From NCBI GenBank assembly GCA_028282485.1, contig JANQHU010000010.1:1-5222 (forward strand): a stretch of 5,222 nt of DNA. Reading direction: 5' to 3'. Shown in pieces: positions 1-5,089 of this stretch. The translations under genes and the position numbers were made by a program. Position 1 is the first letter of the stretch. Each line of letters starts with the position of its first letter. The notes under the pieces are model-generated. The model was not told the origin of the DNA. It ran no database searches and worked only from the letters and a program-made list of their open reading frames with translations. The stretch comes from Bacillota bacterium. Lineage in GTDB: Bacteria > Bacillota > UBA4882 > UBA8346.

Positions 1-556
1 GTTTTTTGTGCAATTAACAGAATACGGGGATTTCAGATGCATTTCCTACTTTTTTAATAAATTTTTTTGTCAAGCACACATTTTGGTGTTGAGCCAAAAA
101 AACAAAAGAAAATAAATGCCAGTTAGTAAAAAATTTTAAAGCAAGTGGCCTTAATATAACAGAATGGTGTAAAGAAAAACGGGTAAAAACTTTGTCAGGG
201 TGACGCGTTTTTTAACGCTTACTAAAGTAAAAAAAATTACGCACTTTTTTATAACATGTTAAAAGCTTGTATCCCTTTTATGTCAAGGGTTTACAAGCTT
301 TTTCTTTTCTGCAACTGTCAAAGATGAGATTATATTTTATCATTCTGTTTAATTGTTAATCTTAATTATATCTAATTTTTTGAATAGTAACAATCTATTT
401 TAAAAAACCGTAATTTTCCGCAACAAACCAGCTTCTTAAAAATATTCCATTGGATTTAGTTAAATAATTAAAAAAGATTACTCATAACAATATTTTCAAA
501 GCATAAAAATTAGTGGATGCTTATAGTAAAAAGCGGCAAGGAGGGATTATTTTTTA
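1..556. other. Long AT-rich intergenic region with no supported gene
   Basis: I find no open reading frame with a credible ribosome-binding site on either strand in these 556 bases. The stretch is rich in A and T runs. The one clear element is the terminator hairpin at 261-302, listed separately. Two small adjacent palindromes are visible just before it, GTCA-GGG-TGAC (194-204) and GCGTT-TTTT-AACGC (205-218); they could be an operator or part of an RNA, but nothing shows which. No convincing sigma-A promoter for the downstream L,D-transpeptidase gene stands out, although many AT-rich hexamers are present. Confidence 0.6.
261..309 (+). terminator. Intrinsic terminator hairpin with T-rich tail
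   Basis: An 11-bp perfect stem pairs AAAAGCTTGTA (261-271) with TACAAGCTTTT (292-302). A small internal mismatch follows, then a second 5-bp stem, CCCTT (273-277) with AAGGG (285-289), closed by a 7-base loop. The 3' arm runs straight into a T-rich stretch through 309, as expected for a rho-independent terminator read on the + strand. The A run on the 5' side means it could also act on the - strand. The transcript it ends is not visible here, because no gene is recognisable in 1-260. Confidence 0.7.
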
Positions 557-1300
557 ATGAGATCTTTAAAATATGTGAGCTTAATTTTATTGCTTTTTTT
601 ATGTGGCTCAGGAGCTGATTTTCAAACTAGGGCGAGTCAGCCGTCACAACAAATGAAACAAATTATTTGTCCGGATCACGAAAAGCATTTTATTCGAGAA
701 TCTTTAAAAACGTTGGTGGTCACCAATCTGGCGGGAAAAGATTTAATTATTGTGGATACCAGTCGGTTTCGCCTGACTTTATACCGGGAAGGAAAACCGC
801 TTAAGAGTTTTCCGGTAGCTATTGGGACGCCAAAAACTCCGAGCCCGATTGGAGAATGGCGGCTTATGAATAAAGGTTTAAGTTGGGGCGGTGGATTTGG
901 AGCCCGGTGGATGGGCTTAAATGTTCCCTGGGGTATTTATGGAATTCATGGAACCAATAAACCGGGATCCATTGGCAATCCGGCTAGTCATGGTTGTATC
1001 CGCATGTTTAATCATGATGTTTTAAAACTTTATGATTTAGCTAAATTAGGTACTCCGGTACATATTACCGGGGATTTAAGAGGGATCAAATTTCGCTCAG
1101 AATACTTTAATAAACAGAGTGGCCAGGATGTAGTGGCCTTGCAATTAGCATTGCGCAAAGCTGGTTTTGACTCTGGTCCGGCTGATGGGAGATTTGGACC
1201 GACTATGGAAGCGGCGGTACGCAAAATGCAGCTTTTTTATGGTTTCTCAGTTGACGGAAGCGTTGGGTTTGCTGAACAACAGTTTTTAGGTTTATTATAA
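557..1300 (+). CDS. Exported L,D-transpeptidase (YkuD domain) with C-terminal peptidoglycan-binding domain
   Basis: Probable cell-wall enzyme. YkuD-family L,D-transpeptidases use a catalytic cysteine to cross-link or modify peptidoglycan stem peptides outside the membrane. The 247-residue product begins with a basic, then strongly hydrophobic segment (residues 4-16), a likely Sec signal. Cys16 follows L-F-L, which does not fit a lipobox, so I do not call it a lipoprotein. The YkuD domain covers about residues 62-172 and has His131 in GIHG and the signature SHGCIRM, with catalytic Cys147 and Arg149. A PG_binding_1-like domain occupies about 187-246, including the typical ADGRFGPTMEAAVRKMQ stretch. 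The start is supported by AAGGAGGG at 538-545. The gene stands alone after a long noncoding region and lies 68 bp before the next gene. The family call is very secure; the physiological role (vegetative wall or spore) is not determinable from sequence. Confidence 0.93.
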   Translation: MRSLKYVSLILLLFLCGSGADFQTRASQPSQQMKQIICPDHEKHFIRESLKTLVVTNLAGKDLIIVDTSRFRLTLYREGKPLKSFPVAIGTPKTPSPIGEWRLMNKGLSWGGGFGARWMGLNVPWGIYGIHGTNKPGSIGNPASHGCIRMFNHDVLKLYDLAKLGTPVHITGDLRGIKFRSEYFNKQSGQDVVALQLALRKAGFDSGPADGRFGPTMEAAVRKMQLFYGFSVDGSVGFAEQQFLGLL

Positions 1301-1352
1301 ACTAAAGTAGTAGTTGAAAAGGGTTAGAAGTGAATTTTTAAGCCAAGCTCAT

Positions 1353-1357
1353 GGAGG
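1353..1357 (+). promoter_or_regulatory. Ribosome-binding site that fixes the start of the solute-binding protein
   Basis: GGAGG lies 11 bases before the ATG at 1369. An in-frame ATG at 1351 overlaps this site and has no Shine-Dalgarno sequence of its own (it is preceded by AGCCAAGCTC), so translation most likely begins at 1369 rather than 1351. Confidence 0.75.
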
Positions 1358-1368
1358 TTAGTCTGCTA

Positions 1369-2712
1369 ATGATCAATTGTAAACAAAGAAATATGATGAT
1401 TTTAGGAATTATTTTTTGCTTTTTAATCAGTTTTCTGATAACCAAGTTGGTGGTTAAAAAGAAACCAGTCCGGCTAGCTCCGGAAATATTTCAAAGTAAA
1501 ACCAATGTTAGCCTTAATCCCAAAAAAGAGTACCATTTATCCTTATGGGAGTATGACTGGCCTATTAAAGTAGGGAAGCAGGACTACCGCGCTTATTTTG
1601 CGAAAGCATTAGTTGAATTTCAAAAGAAGCATCCTAATATAAAAGTCGAAGTTAAATGGTTAGATTTATTAGAAGGACCAGAACTGCTCTATAATGCTTT
1701 GAAAAAGGGTCAGGGGCCGGATGTTTATTGCTCGGCTTTTTCAGTACCACGGTTTAATTTTCAGTACCAGGTTCCGGTGGGCTGTTATTTGCCGAAAACT
1801 ATTGAAGCCGATTATTATCCCAATATTCGTAGAAATCTGCTCAAAGAAGGTTTTTTAACTGCTTTTCCGCGCTTTACCATGCCACGCATTTGGCTGGCTA
1901 ATCCTTTATTATGCCAGAGTTTAAACATCGACCCCATGGCTATCCAAGAAAAAGGCTGGCGGTGGCGTGATTTAGAGGGGCTCGGTCAATCTTGGGAGGA
2001 AAAACCCTATTTACTAGTAGGGGTGGCGGCAAAATTGGGCTTTCTAGAGCAACTTTATTTAAATAGTAAACCTCTTAAAAATAATTTACAATTAAAGGGA
2101 AATGCTCTAAAAAGCCTGGAGGAGTTAAGAGGATTAGTTAATTTATTAAAAAACCTGAAAGAAAATAAAAAGCTACCCAAAGATTTTAATGAAAAAATGG
2201 TATCTTATTTTATGAACAATCAAGCCGTTTTTTTAGGGGGCGTTAAACCAATTTTTTATGCTTATGTAAACCGAATGCTGACAGAAAAAAATGAAAGCTG
2301 GTCTCCCGTAATATTGCCAACTCCGGTAAGCGCAAATCCGGAAGAAGAGTTGCTTACCGAAAATTCGGTAATCTGCGTTTATCGCGATCCCCAAAATTTT
2401 GAGGAAGATGAGGTTTTCGCCGCGGTAAGATTAGGGAGATTTCTTAGTCGCTATCCGGACATTCGGCCTTGGGTGGAAATGATGGCGATTCCTTGGCATT
2501 ATTCTTTAGCCGAAAAATGGGTTAGAGAAGTTAATGCTAAAGGTTTAAATGGAACTATTTTTAGTAAATGGTTGGAAAATAAGTCAATTGAAACGGCCGC
2601 TAATTTAGCGGAATTTCAAGAGTTTGCCTGTCCGATGCTGATTGATTATTTAGAAGAAAAGACCAGTTTAGAGAAAGTAAGTGAAGCGCTCTTTCTAGAA
2701 GAGCTTAATTAA
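1369..2712 (+). CDS. Membrane-anchored extracellular solute-binding protein (family 1-like), without transporter genes
   Basis: A probable ligand-binding protein on the outer face of the membrane. From the ATG at 1369 it has 447 residues. A single hydrophobic segment (about 9-29, containing ILGIIFCFLISFLITKL) is flanked by K and R residues and followed by KKK. There is no lipobox, so it probably stays as an uncleaved N-terminal anchor. The body opens with the strand YHLSLWEYDWP (about 55-65), then LVEFQKKHPNIKVEVKW and, around 114-119, GQGPDV; this pattern is typical of the first lobe of family 1 (sugar-type) ABC binding proteins. The length also fits that family. Usually such a gene sits beside two permease genes; here the neighbours are an L,D-transpeptidase and a GGDEF-like gene, so it is an orphan. 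It may serve a distant transporter or act in sensing. The ligand is unknown and the family call is moderate to good. Confidence 0.72.
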   Translation: MINCKQRNMMILGIIFCFLISFLITKLVVKKKPVRLAPEIFQSKTNVSLNPKKEYHLSLWEYDWPIKVGKQDYRAYFAKALVEFQKKHPNIKVEVKWLDLLEGPELLYNALKKGQGPDVYCSAFSVPRFNFQYQVPVGCYLPKTIEADYYPNIRRNLLKEGFLTAFPRFTMPRIWLANPLLCQSLNIDPMAIQEKGWRWRDLEGLGQSWEEKPYLLVGVAAKLGFLEQLYLNSKPLKNNLQLKGNALKSLEELRGLVNLLKNLKENKKLPKDFNEKMVSYFMNNQAVFLGGVKPIFYAYVNRMLTEKNESWSPVILPTPVSANPEEELLTENSVICVYRDPQNFEEDEVFAAVRLGRFLSRYPDIRPWVEMMAIPWHYSLAEKWVREVNAKGLNGTIFSKWLENKSIETAANLAEFQEFACPMLIDYLEEKTSLEKVSEALFLEELN

Positions 2713-2749
2713 TAAGTAAACATTCAATAAGGTGAAAGTTACATAATAG

Positions 2750-2815
2750 CCCTCCTACTAGAAAATGCAGGAAAGATCGCTCCCGTGTCGAATAACTAAA
2801 GAATATATGGGAGGG
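2750..2815 (+). promoter_or_regulatory. Leader of the receiver/GGDEF-like gene able to fold over its ribosome-binding site
   Basis: The 105-base gap holds a possible 8-bp helix between CTCCCGTG (2780-2787) and TATGGGAG (2806-2813), including two G-U pairs. It would bury the Shine-Dalgarno sequence GGGAGGG (2809-2815). An upstream CCCTCC (2750-2755) is also perfectly complementary to GGAGGG (2810-2815), so two alternative pairings compete for the same site. This suggests translational control, but I do not recognise a known riboswitch class here. The folding is read by eye. Confidence 0.35.
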
Positions 2816-2817
2816 AT

Positions 2818-3756
2818 ATGGTTTTGTATGATGGGCATATATTATTTTTAGACACAGATCCAAATTTAGTAGCGCAAGTGACTGATGTGCTCACTACAGT
2901 TGATTTTTCCATTACTAGCAGTATTGAGACTCCGGAAATCATTACTTGGCTCACCGGAAATAAGCCGGACATGATTATTCTAAACCCCCGGATATTGAAT
3001 GAAACTGGTTATCAAATTTGTGCTGATATTTTAAATGATGAAGTTTTAAAGGAGATTCCGCTAGTTTTAGTCCTTGATGAAAAGTTTCAAAAAGATTTGC
3101 TTCAAAATGTAAACCTTAAAGTGGCGGATGTTGTTTGCAAACCTTTTAATCCTAAAACATTTCTCGGGCGCATTACTTTTAATCTAATTAAAACTAAACG
3201 CATTCAGGATTTAGAAGCGCTGACTAATTTACCAGGAAAGGTTTATTTAAAAGAGGATTTAGAGTATAAAACCGCTGATAGTCAAAAGTTTGATACAATT
3301 TTTTTTGATCTGAAAGCTTTTCGGATTTTTAATAAATATTATGGTTTTGAGCGAGGCAATCAAGTAATTAAAATGGTCTTTCGAATTATCCGGGAGGAGT
3401 TAGCCCTATGGCCGATTGATTTTGCCGAGATTTTTCATTTGGGGGGGGATCGATTCGCCATTTTGATGGATCTTGGGTATTCGGAAGATTTAGCCCAAAA
3501 TATCATTAAACGTTTTGATGAAGAGATTTTAAATTATTATGATGAATACGAACTTGCCTATGAAGGTTTCGTGATCACCAATCGTCAGGGACATGCTAAA
3601 AAATGGCCGATCATGACTATGAATATTGGTATTGTTAGTAATGAAAATCGAAACTTGAATAATTGGTTAGAGGTTGAGTCTGTGGGAGATGAACTTCTTA
3701 AATACTCAAAATCAATGGCAGGTAGTCGGTTTGTTCGGGATCGGCGACGGTCTTAA
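2818..3756 (+). CDS. Receiver-GGDEF-like protein with degenerate active sites
   Basis: A 312-residue protein with a response-regulator receiver-like domain (about 6-122) and a diverged GGDEF domain (about 132-310). In the receiver, the acidic pocket (Asp12, Asp14) and the conserved Lys108 in CKPF are visible, but the expected phosphoacceptor Asp is Asn56 (IILNP). The GGDEF half is recognisable from LTNLPGKVYLKEDL, FFDLKAFRIFNKYYG and the closing KYSKSMAGSRFV. Its signature reads GGDRF (209-213), with Arg where the catalytic Glu belongs, and no RxxD inhibitory site is seen. It is therefore probably not a working diguanylate cyclase nor a phosphorylated receiver, but may bind a nucleotide or a partner. 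Start choice: ATG 2818 is only 3 bases after GGAGG; the in-frame TTG at 2824 would be 9 bases away, like the other genes here, giving 310 residues. It lies 105 bp after the solute-binding protein gene and 52 bp before rsmA. Confidence 0.8.
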   Translation: MVLYDGHILFLDTDPNLVAQVTDVLTTVDFSITSSIETPEIITWLTGNKPDMIILNPRILNETGYQICADILNDEVLKEIPLVLVLDEKFQKDLLQNVNLKVADVVCKPFNPKTFLGRITFNLIKTKRIQDLEALTNLPGKVYLKEDLEYKTADSQKFDTIFFDLKAFRIFNKYYGFERGNQVIKMVFRIIREELALWPIDFAEIFHLGGDRFAILMDLGYSEDLAQNIIKRFDEEILNYYDEYELAYEGFVITNRQGHAKKWPIMTMNIGIVSNENRNLNNWLEVESVGDELLKYSKSMAGSRFVRDRRRS

Positions 3757-3808
3757 AAGAAGGCTGAAGATATATCTACAAAGAATTAATGGAGATGAAA
3801 GAAACTAG

Positions 3809-4690
3809 ATGACAGCAAAGAAATTTTCCATAAAAGTAATTAAAAATCTTTTGCAGCAAAACAATTGCCTACCTCGAAAGAGTCTTGGGCAAAATTTTTT
3901 AACGGATGAAAATACTTTAAAAAAGATTGCCGCAGCGGCAGATTTAAGTAAACAAGATTTGGTGTTAGAAATCGGGCCTGGCCTGGGGGCCTTAACCGAA
4001 ATTTTGATGCAAGAAGCGGGCCGGGTAATTGCTGTGGAGTATGACCGCAATTTATTTGGGATTTTACAAAAAGAGTTTTTGAAAAGAGAAAATCTGCAGC
4101 TCCTTAATCAGGATATTTTGAAAACCGACTTGCCCGCCTTATTCCACAAAGAGGACAAGCTAAGCTATGGTTTAAAAGTAGTTGCTAATTTACCTTACTA
4201 TATCACCACTCCGATTATTTTTAAGATATTAGAAACGAAATTACCCTGGCAGTGCCTGGTTTTTTTAGTGCAAAAAGAAGTAGCGCAGCGAATCTGTGCT
4301 ACTTCCGGAGGTAAGGATTACGGGGCTTTGACGATAATGTTACAATTTTTGGGTCGGACGGATTTGATCGGAACAGTTTCGCGAAAGGTTTTTTATCCGG
4401 CCCCCAATGTGGATTCGGCTATTGTCCGAATCATTCCGGAAATTAACGAAGAGACCTATCAGATTTATCCCTATTTGTATCGGGTGGTCCAGGCGGCTTT
4501 TAATCAGCGCCGCAAGACCCTGCTCAACTCGCTAGCCACAGCGAGTCCTTTTTTCGGTGATAAAGTGAATTTGGAAAGGCTTCTGGTTAAACTAAAGATC
4601 GATCCTAGATGGCGTGGAGAAAATTTGACGGTGGCTCAATTTGTGGCTTTAGCAGGAGAGTTGCGGCAGAGAGAAAAAGCGGAGGGTTAA
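3809..4690 (+). CDS. rsmA: 16S rRNA (adenine1518-N6/adenine1519-N6)-dimethyltransferase RsmA (KsgA)
   Basis: RsmA transfers four methyl groups from S-adenosylmethionine to two adjacent adenines in the 3'-terminal helix of 16S rRNA, late in assembly of the 30S subunit in the cytoplasm. The 293-residue length is normal for the family. Visible family motifs in order: KSLGQNFLTD (24-33), SAM motif I LEIGPGLGALTE (53-64), AVEYD (75-79), the adenine-methyltransferase motif NLPYYITTPI (127-136), VQKEVAQR (154-161), the YPAPNVDSAIV segment (196-206) and FNQRRKTLLNSL (231-242). Nothing essential looks missing. The start is supported by GGAGATGA at 3791-3798. The gene follows the GGDEF-like gene by 52 bp without a visible terminator. 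Downstream, only 16 bases separate its stop codon from the small-RNA promoter, and the first terminator it would meet is the shared one at 4765-4798. Confidence 0.97.
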   Translation: MTAKKFSIKVIKNLLQQNNCLPRKSLGQNFLTDENTLKKIAAAADLSKQDLVLEIGPGLGALTEILMQEAGRVIAVEYDRNLFGILQKEFLKRENLQLLNQDILKTDLPALFHKEDKLSYGLKVVANLPYYITTPIIFKILETKLPWQCLVFLVQKEVAQRICATSGGKDYGALTIMLQFLGRTDLIGTVSRKVFYPAPNVDSAIVRIIPEINEETYQIYPYLYRVVQAAFNQRRKTLLNSLATASPFFGDKVNLERLLVKLKIDPRWRGENLTVAQFVALAGELRQREKAEG

Positions 4691-4706
4691 AGAGCAAAGA
4701 AATATC

Positions 4707-4735
4707 TTGTTAAATTTTAGATTATAGGATATAAT
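4707..4735 (+). promoter_or_regulatory. Promoter of the putative antitoxin RNA
   Basis: The -35 box TTGTTA (4707-4712) and a perfect -10 box TATAAT (4730-4735) are separated by exactly 17 bp, which fits a strong sigma-A promoter. The expected start of transcription is an A at about 4742. No gene follows on this strand, only the 17-bp repeat and the terminator, so the product should be a short RNA. Confidence 0.7.
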
Positions 4736-4747
4736 AAAGTTAAGTAA

Positions 4748-4764
4748 TTCGAACCAATGCAAGC
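4748..4764 (+). repeat. 17-bp direct repeat, copy 1 (5' end of antitoxin RNA)
   Basis: TTCGAACCAATGCAAGC occurs here and again, without mismatch, at 4916-4932, 168 bp apart. This copy lies just after the predicted start of the small + strand RNA. The identity ends exactly at 17 bases on both sides. An exact repeat of this length in so short a region is unlikely by chance and gives the two convergent RNAs a complementary segment. Confidence 0.95.
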
Positions 4765-4798
4765 AAAGAACCCGGAGAGGCTAGTCTCCGGGTTCTTT
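4765..4798. terminator. Shared bidirectional terminator of the toxin and antitoxin RNAs
   Basis: A perfect 14-bp stem pairs AAAGAACCCGGAGA (4765-4778) with TCTCCGGGTTCTTT (4785-4798) around the 6-base loop GGCTAG. The A-rich 5' arm and T-rich 3' arm make it usable from both strands; on + it runs into TTCTTTCTGACTTTCTT, on - into TTCTTTGCTT. It would end the small RNA, the peptide mRNA and probably the rsmA transcript. Both RNA loops contain CUAG, which fits the YUNR U-turn pattern known from antisense-RNA kissing loops. Confidence 0.85.
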
Positions 4799-4808
4799 CT
4801 GACTTTCT

Positions 4809-4925
4809 TCAGAACTTTTTTAGAATTTCGATGATTAAATAAATGACCGCCGTTAATAATCCAAAAAAGCCTGTCCAGTCTAATGCTGCTTTTGATATTT
4901 TTTTGGGATTCCGTCTTCGAACCAA
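4809..4925 (-). CDS. Small basic single-helix membrane peptide, putative type I toxin
   Basis: A 38-residue gene missed by length-limited gene finding. It starts with TTG at 4925-4923; GGGAGGTGA (4941-4933) is placed correctly, with GGAGG 10 bases before the start, and no other start in this frame is nearby. It ends with TGA at 4811-4809, 11 bases before the terminator stem. The product begins MVRRRNPKKISK, strongly positive, continues into one hydrophobic stretch (about residues 15-35, with GFFGLLTAVIYLIIEIL) and ends in KKF. A basic N-terminus with a single helix suggests a small inner-membrane peptide. It has its own promoter, a foldable leader, and a facing antisense RNA sharing the terminator and a 17-bp repeat, as in par/Fst toxin loci. 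The sequence lacks Fst's helix proline and acidic tail, so it is not an obvious Fst homologue. Toxicity is inferred from the arrangement. Confidence 0.72.
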   Translation of the reverse strand: MVRRRNPKKISKAALDWTGFFGLLTAVIYLIIEILKKF

Positions 4926-4932
4926 TGCAAGC
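4916..4932 (+). repeat. 17-bp direct repeat, copy 2 (over the toxin start codon)
   Basis: This is an exact second copy of the 17-bp repeat at 4748-4764. On the - strand it reads GCTTGCATTGGTTCGAA and covers the spacer between the ribosome-binding site and the start, the TTG start codon itself and the next codons of the peptide gene. Pairing with the antitoxin RNA here would block initiation directly. Confidence 0.95.
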
Positions 4933-4961
4933 TCACCTCCCTTCTTGCTTGCAAGGAGATG
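4926..4961 (-). promoter_or_regulatory. Toxin mRNA leader: two alternative hairpins around the ribosome-binding site
   Basis: In the peptide mRNA, CAUCUCCUU (4961-4953) can pair over 9 bp, with two G-U pairs, with AGGGAGGUG (4942-4934), burying the whole Shine-Dalgarno sequence around a 10-base loop. A competing perfect 7-bp stem, UGCAAGC (4953-4947) with GCUUGCA (4932-4926), instead places the Shine-Dalgarno in a 14-base loop. The second stem uses part of the 17-bp repeat, so antitoxin binding would exclude it. In par/Fst a 5' stem also hides the toxin's ribosome-binding site. Folding was judged by eye. Confidence 0.5.
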
Positions 4962-4985
4962 TTTATACCTATAGCAGCTTTCTCA

Positions 4986-5013
4986 ATTATATCAAAAAGT
5001 AAAATTTTTTCAA
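4986..5013 (-). promoter_or_regulatory. Promoter of the putative toxin gene
   Basis: On the - strand, TTGAAA (5013-5008) and a perfect TATAAT (4991-4986) are separated by 16 bp. Transcription would start near 4979-4980, giving a leader of about 54 bases and, with the shared terminator, an mRNA of roughly 220 bases. The surroundings are AT-rich, which raises the chance of accidental matches, but position and orientation fit the peptide gene exactly. Confidence 0.6.
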
Positions 5014-5060
5014 CTTTTAATAAATTAAAAATTTTTTGTGGTTTTAATTAAAGGAAAAAC

Positions 5061-5089
5061 TTGTCTTGTGTTGAAATGAATTTTAAAAT
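5061..5089 (+). promoter_or_regulatory. Weak candidate promoter for a gene beyond the window
   Basis: TTGTCT (5061-5066) and TAAAAT (5084-5089) are spaced by 17 bp. The match is moderate and lies in very AT-rich DNA, so it may be accidental. The rest of 5014-5222 holds no supported gene; an imperfect inverted repeat (5101-5112 with 5167-5178) lies downstream of this site. Confidence 0.25.

Larger units (their letters stand above)
4742..4800 (+). ncRNA. Putative antisense antitoxin RNA (par RNA II-like), about 59 nt
   Basis: This RNA is predicted from the promoter at 4707-4735 and the terminator at 4765-4798. It consists of a short 5' leader, one copy of the 17-base repeat (4748-4764) and the terminator hairpin. 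The repeat makes it perfectly complementary to bases over the start codon of the convergent peptide gene, and the hairpin is complementary to the 3' end of the peptide mRNA. In the par/Fst family the equivalent RNA II is of similar size and blocks ribosome binding on the toxin mRNA through the same kind of dispersed pairing. The role here is inferred by analogy; the ends are approximate. Confidence 0.65.

Noticed and set aside
68..99. TTGACA on the - strand (73-68) and the TTTTGG/CCAAAA hairpin (81-99)
   Set aside because: No -10 box at a usable distance follows the TTGACA, and the hairpin has a 6-bp AT-rich stem without a convincing T tail.
484..510. Sporulation-type (sigma-E-like) promoter before the L,D-transpeptidase gene, ATA then CATAAAAAT with a 15-bp gap
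   Set aside because: The match is partial and such short AT-rich patterns are expected by chance in this region.
1030..1224. Antisense reading frame of 64 codons inside the L,D-transpeptidase gene
   Set aside because: It mirrors conserved domain-coding sequence on the other strand, with no family resemblance or start signal.
2688..2710. GCTCTT...AAGAGC hairpin at the end of the solute-binding protein gene as a terminator
   Set aside because: The stem is only 6 bp, lies within coding sequence and is followed by TTAATTAATAAG instead of a T run.
3805..4050. Antisense reading frame of 81 codons over the start of rsmA
   Set aside because: It lies entirely over well-conserved rsmA coding sequence, has no ribosome-binding site worth naming and resembles no protein family.
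4748..4932. The two 17-bp repeats as attachment sites or as part of a CRISPR array or insertion element
   Set aside because: There are only two copies, with no recombinase or transposase nearby. Their placement over a start codon and at the 5' end of a convergent RNA is better explained by antisense pairing.
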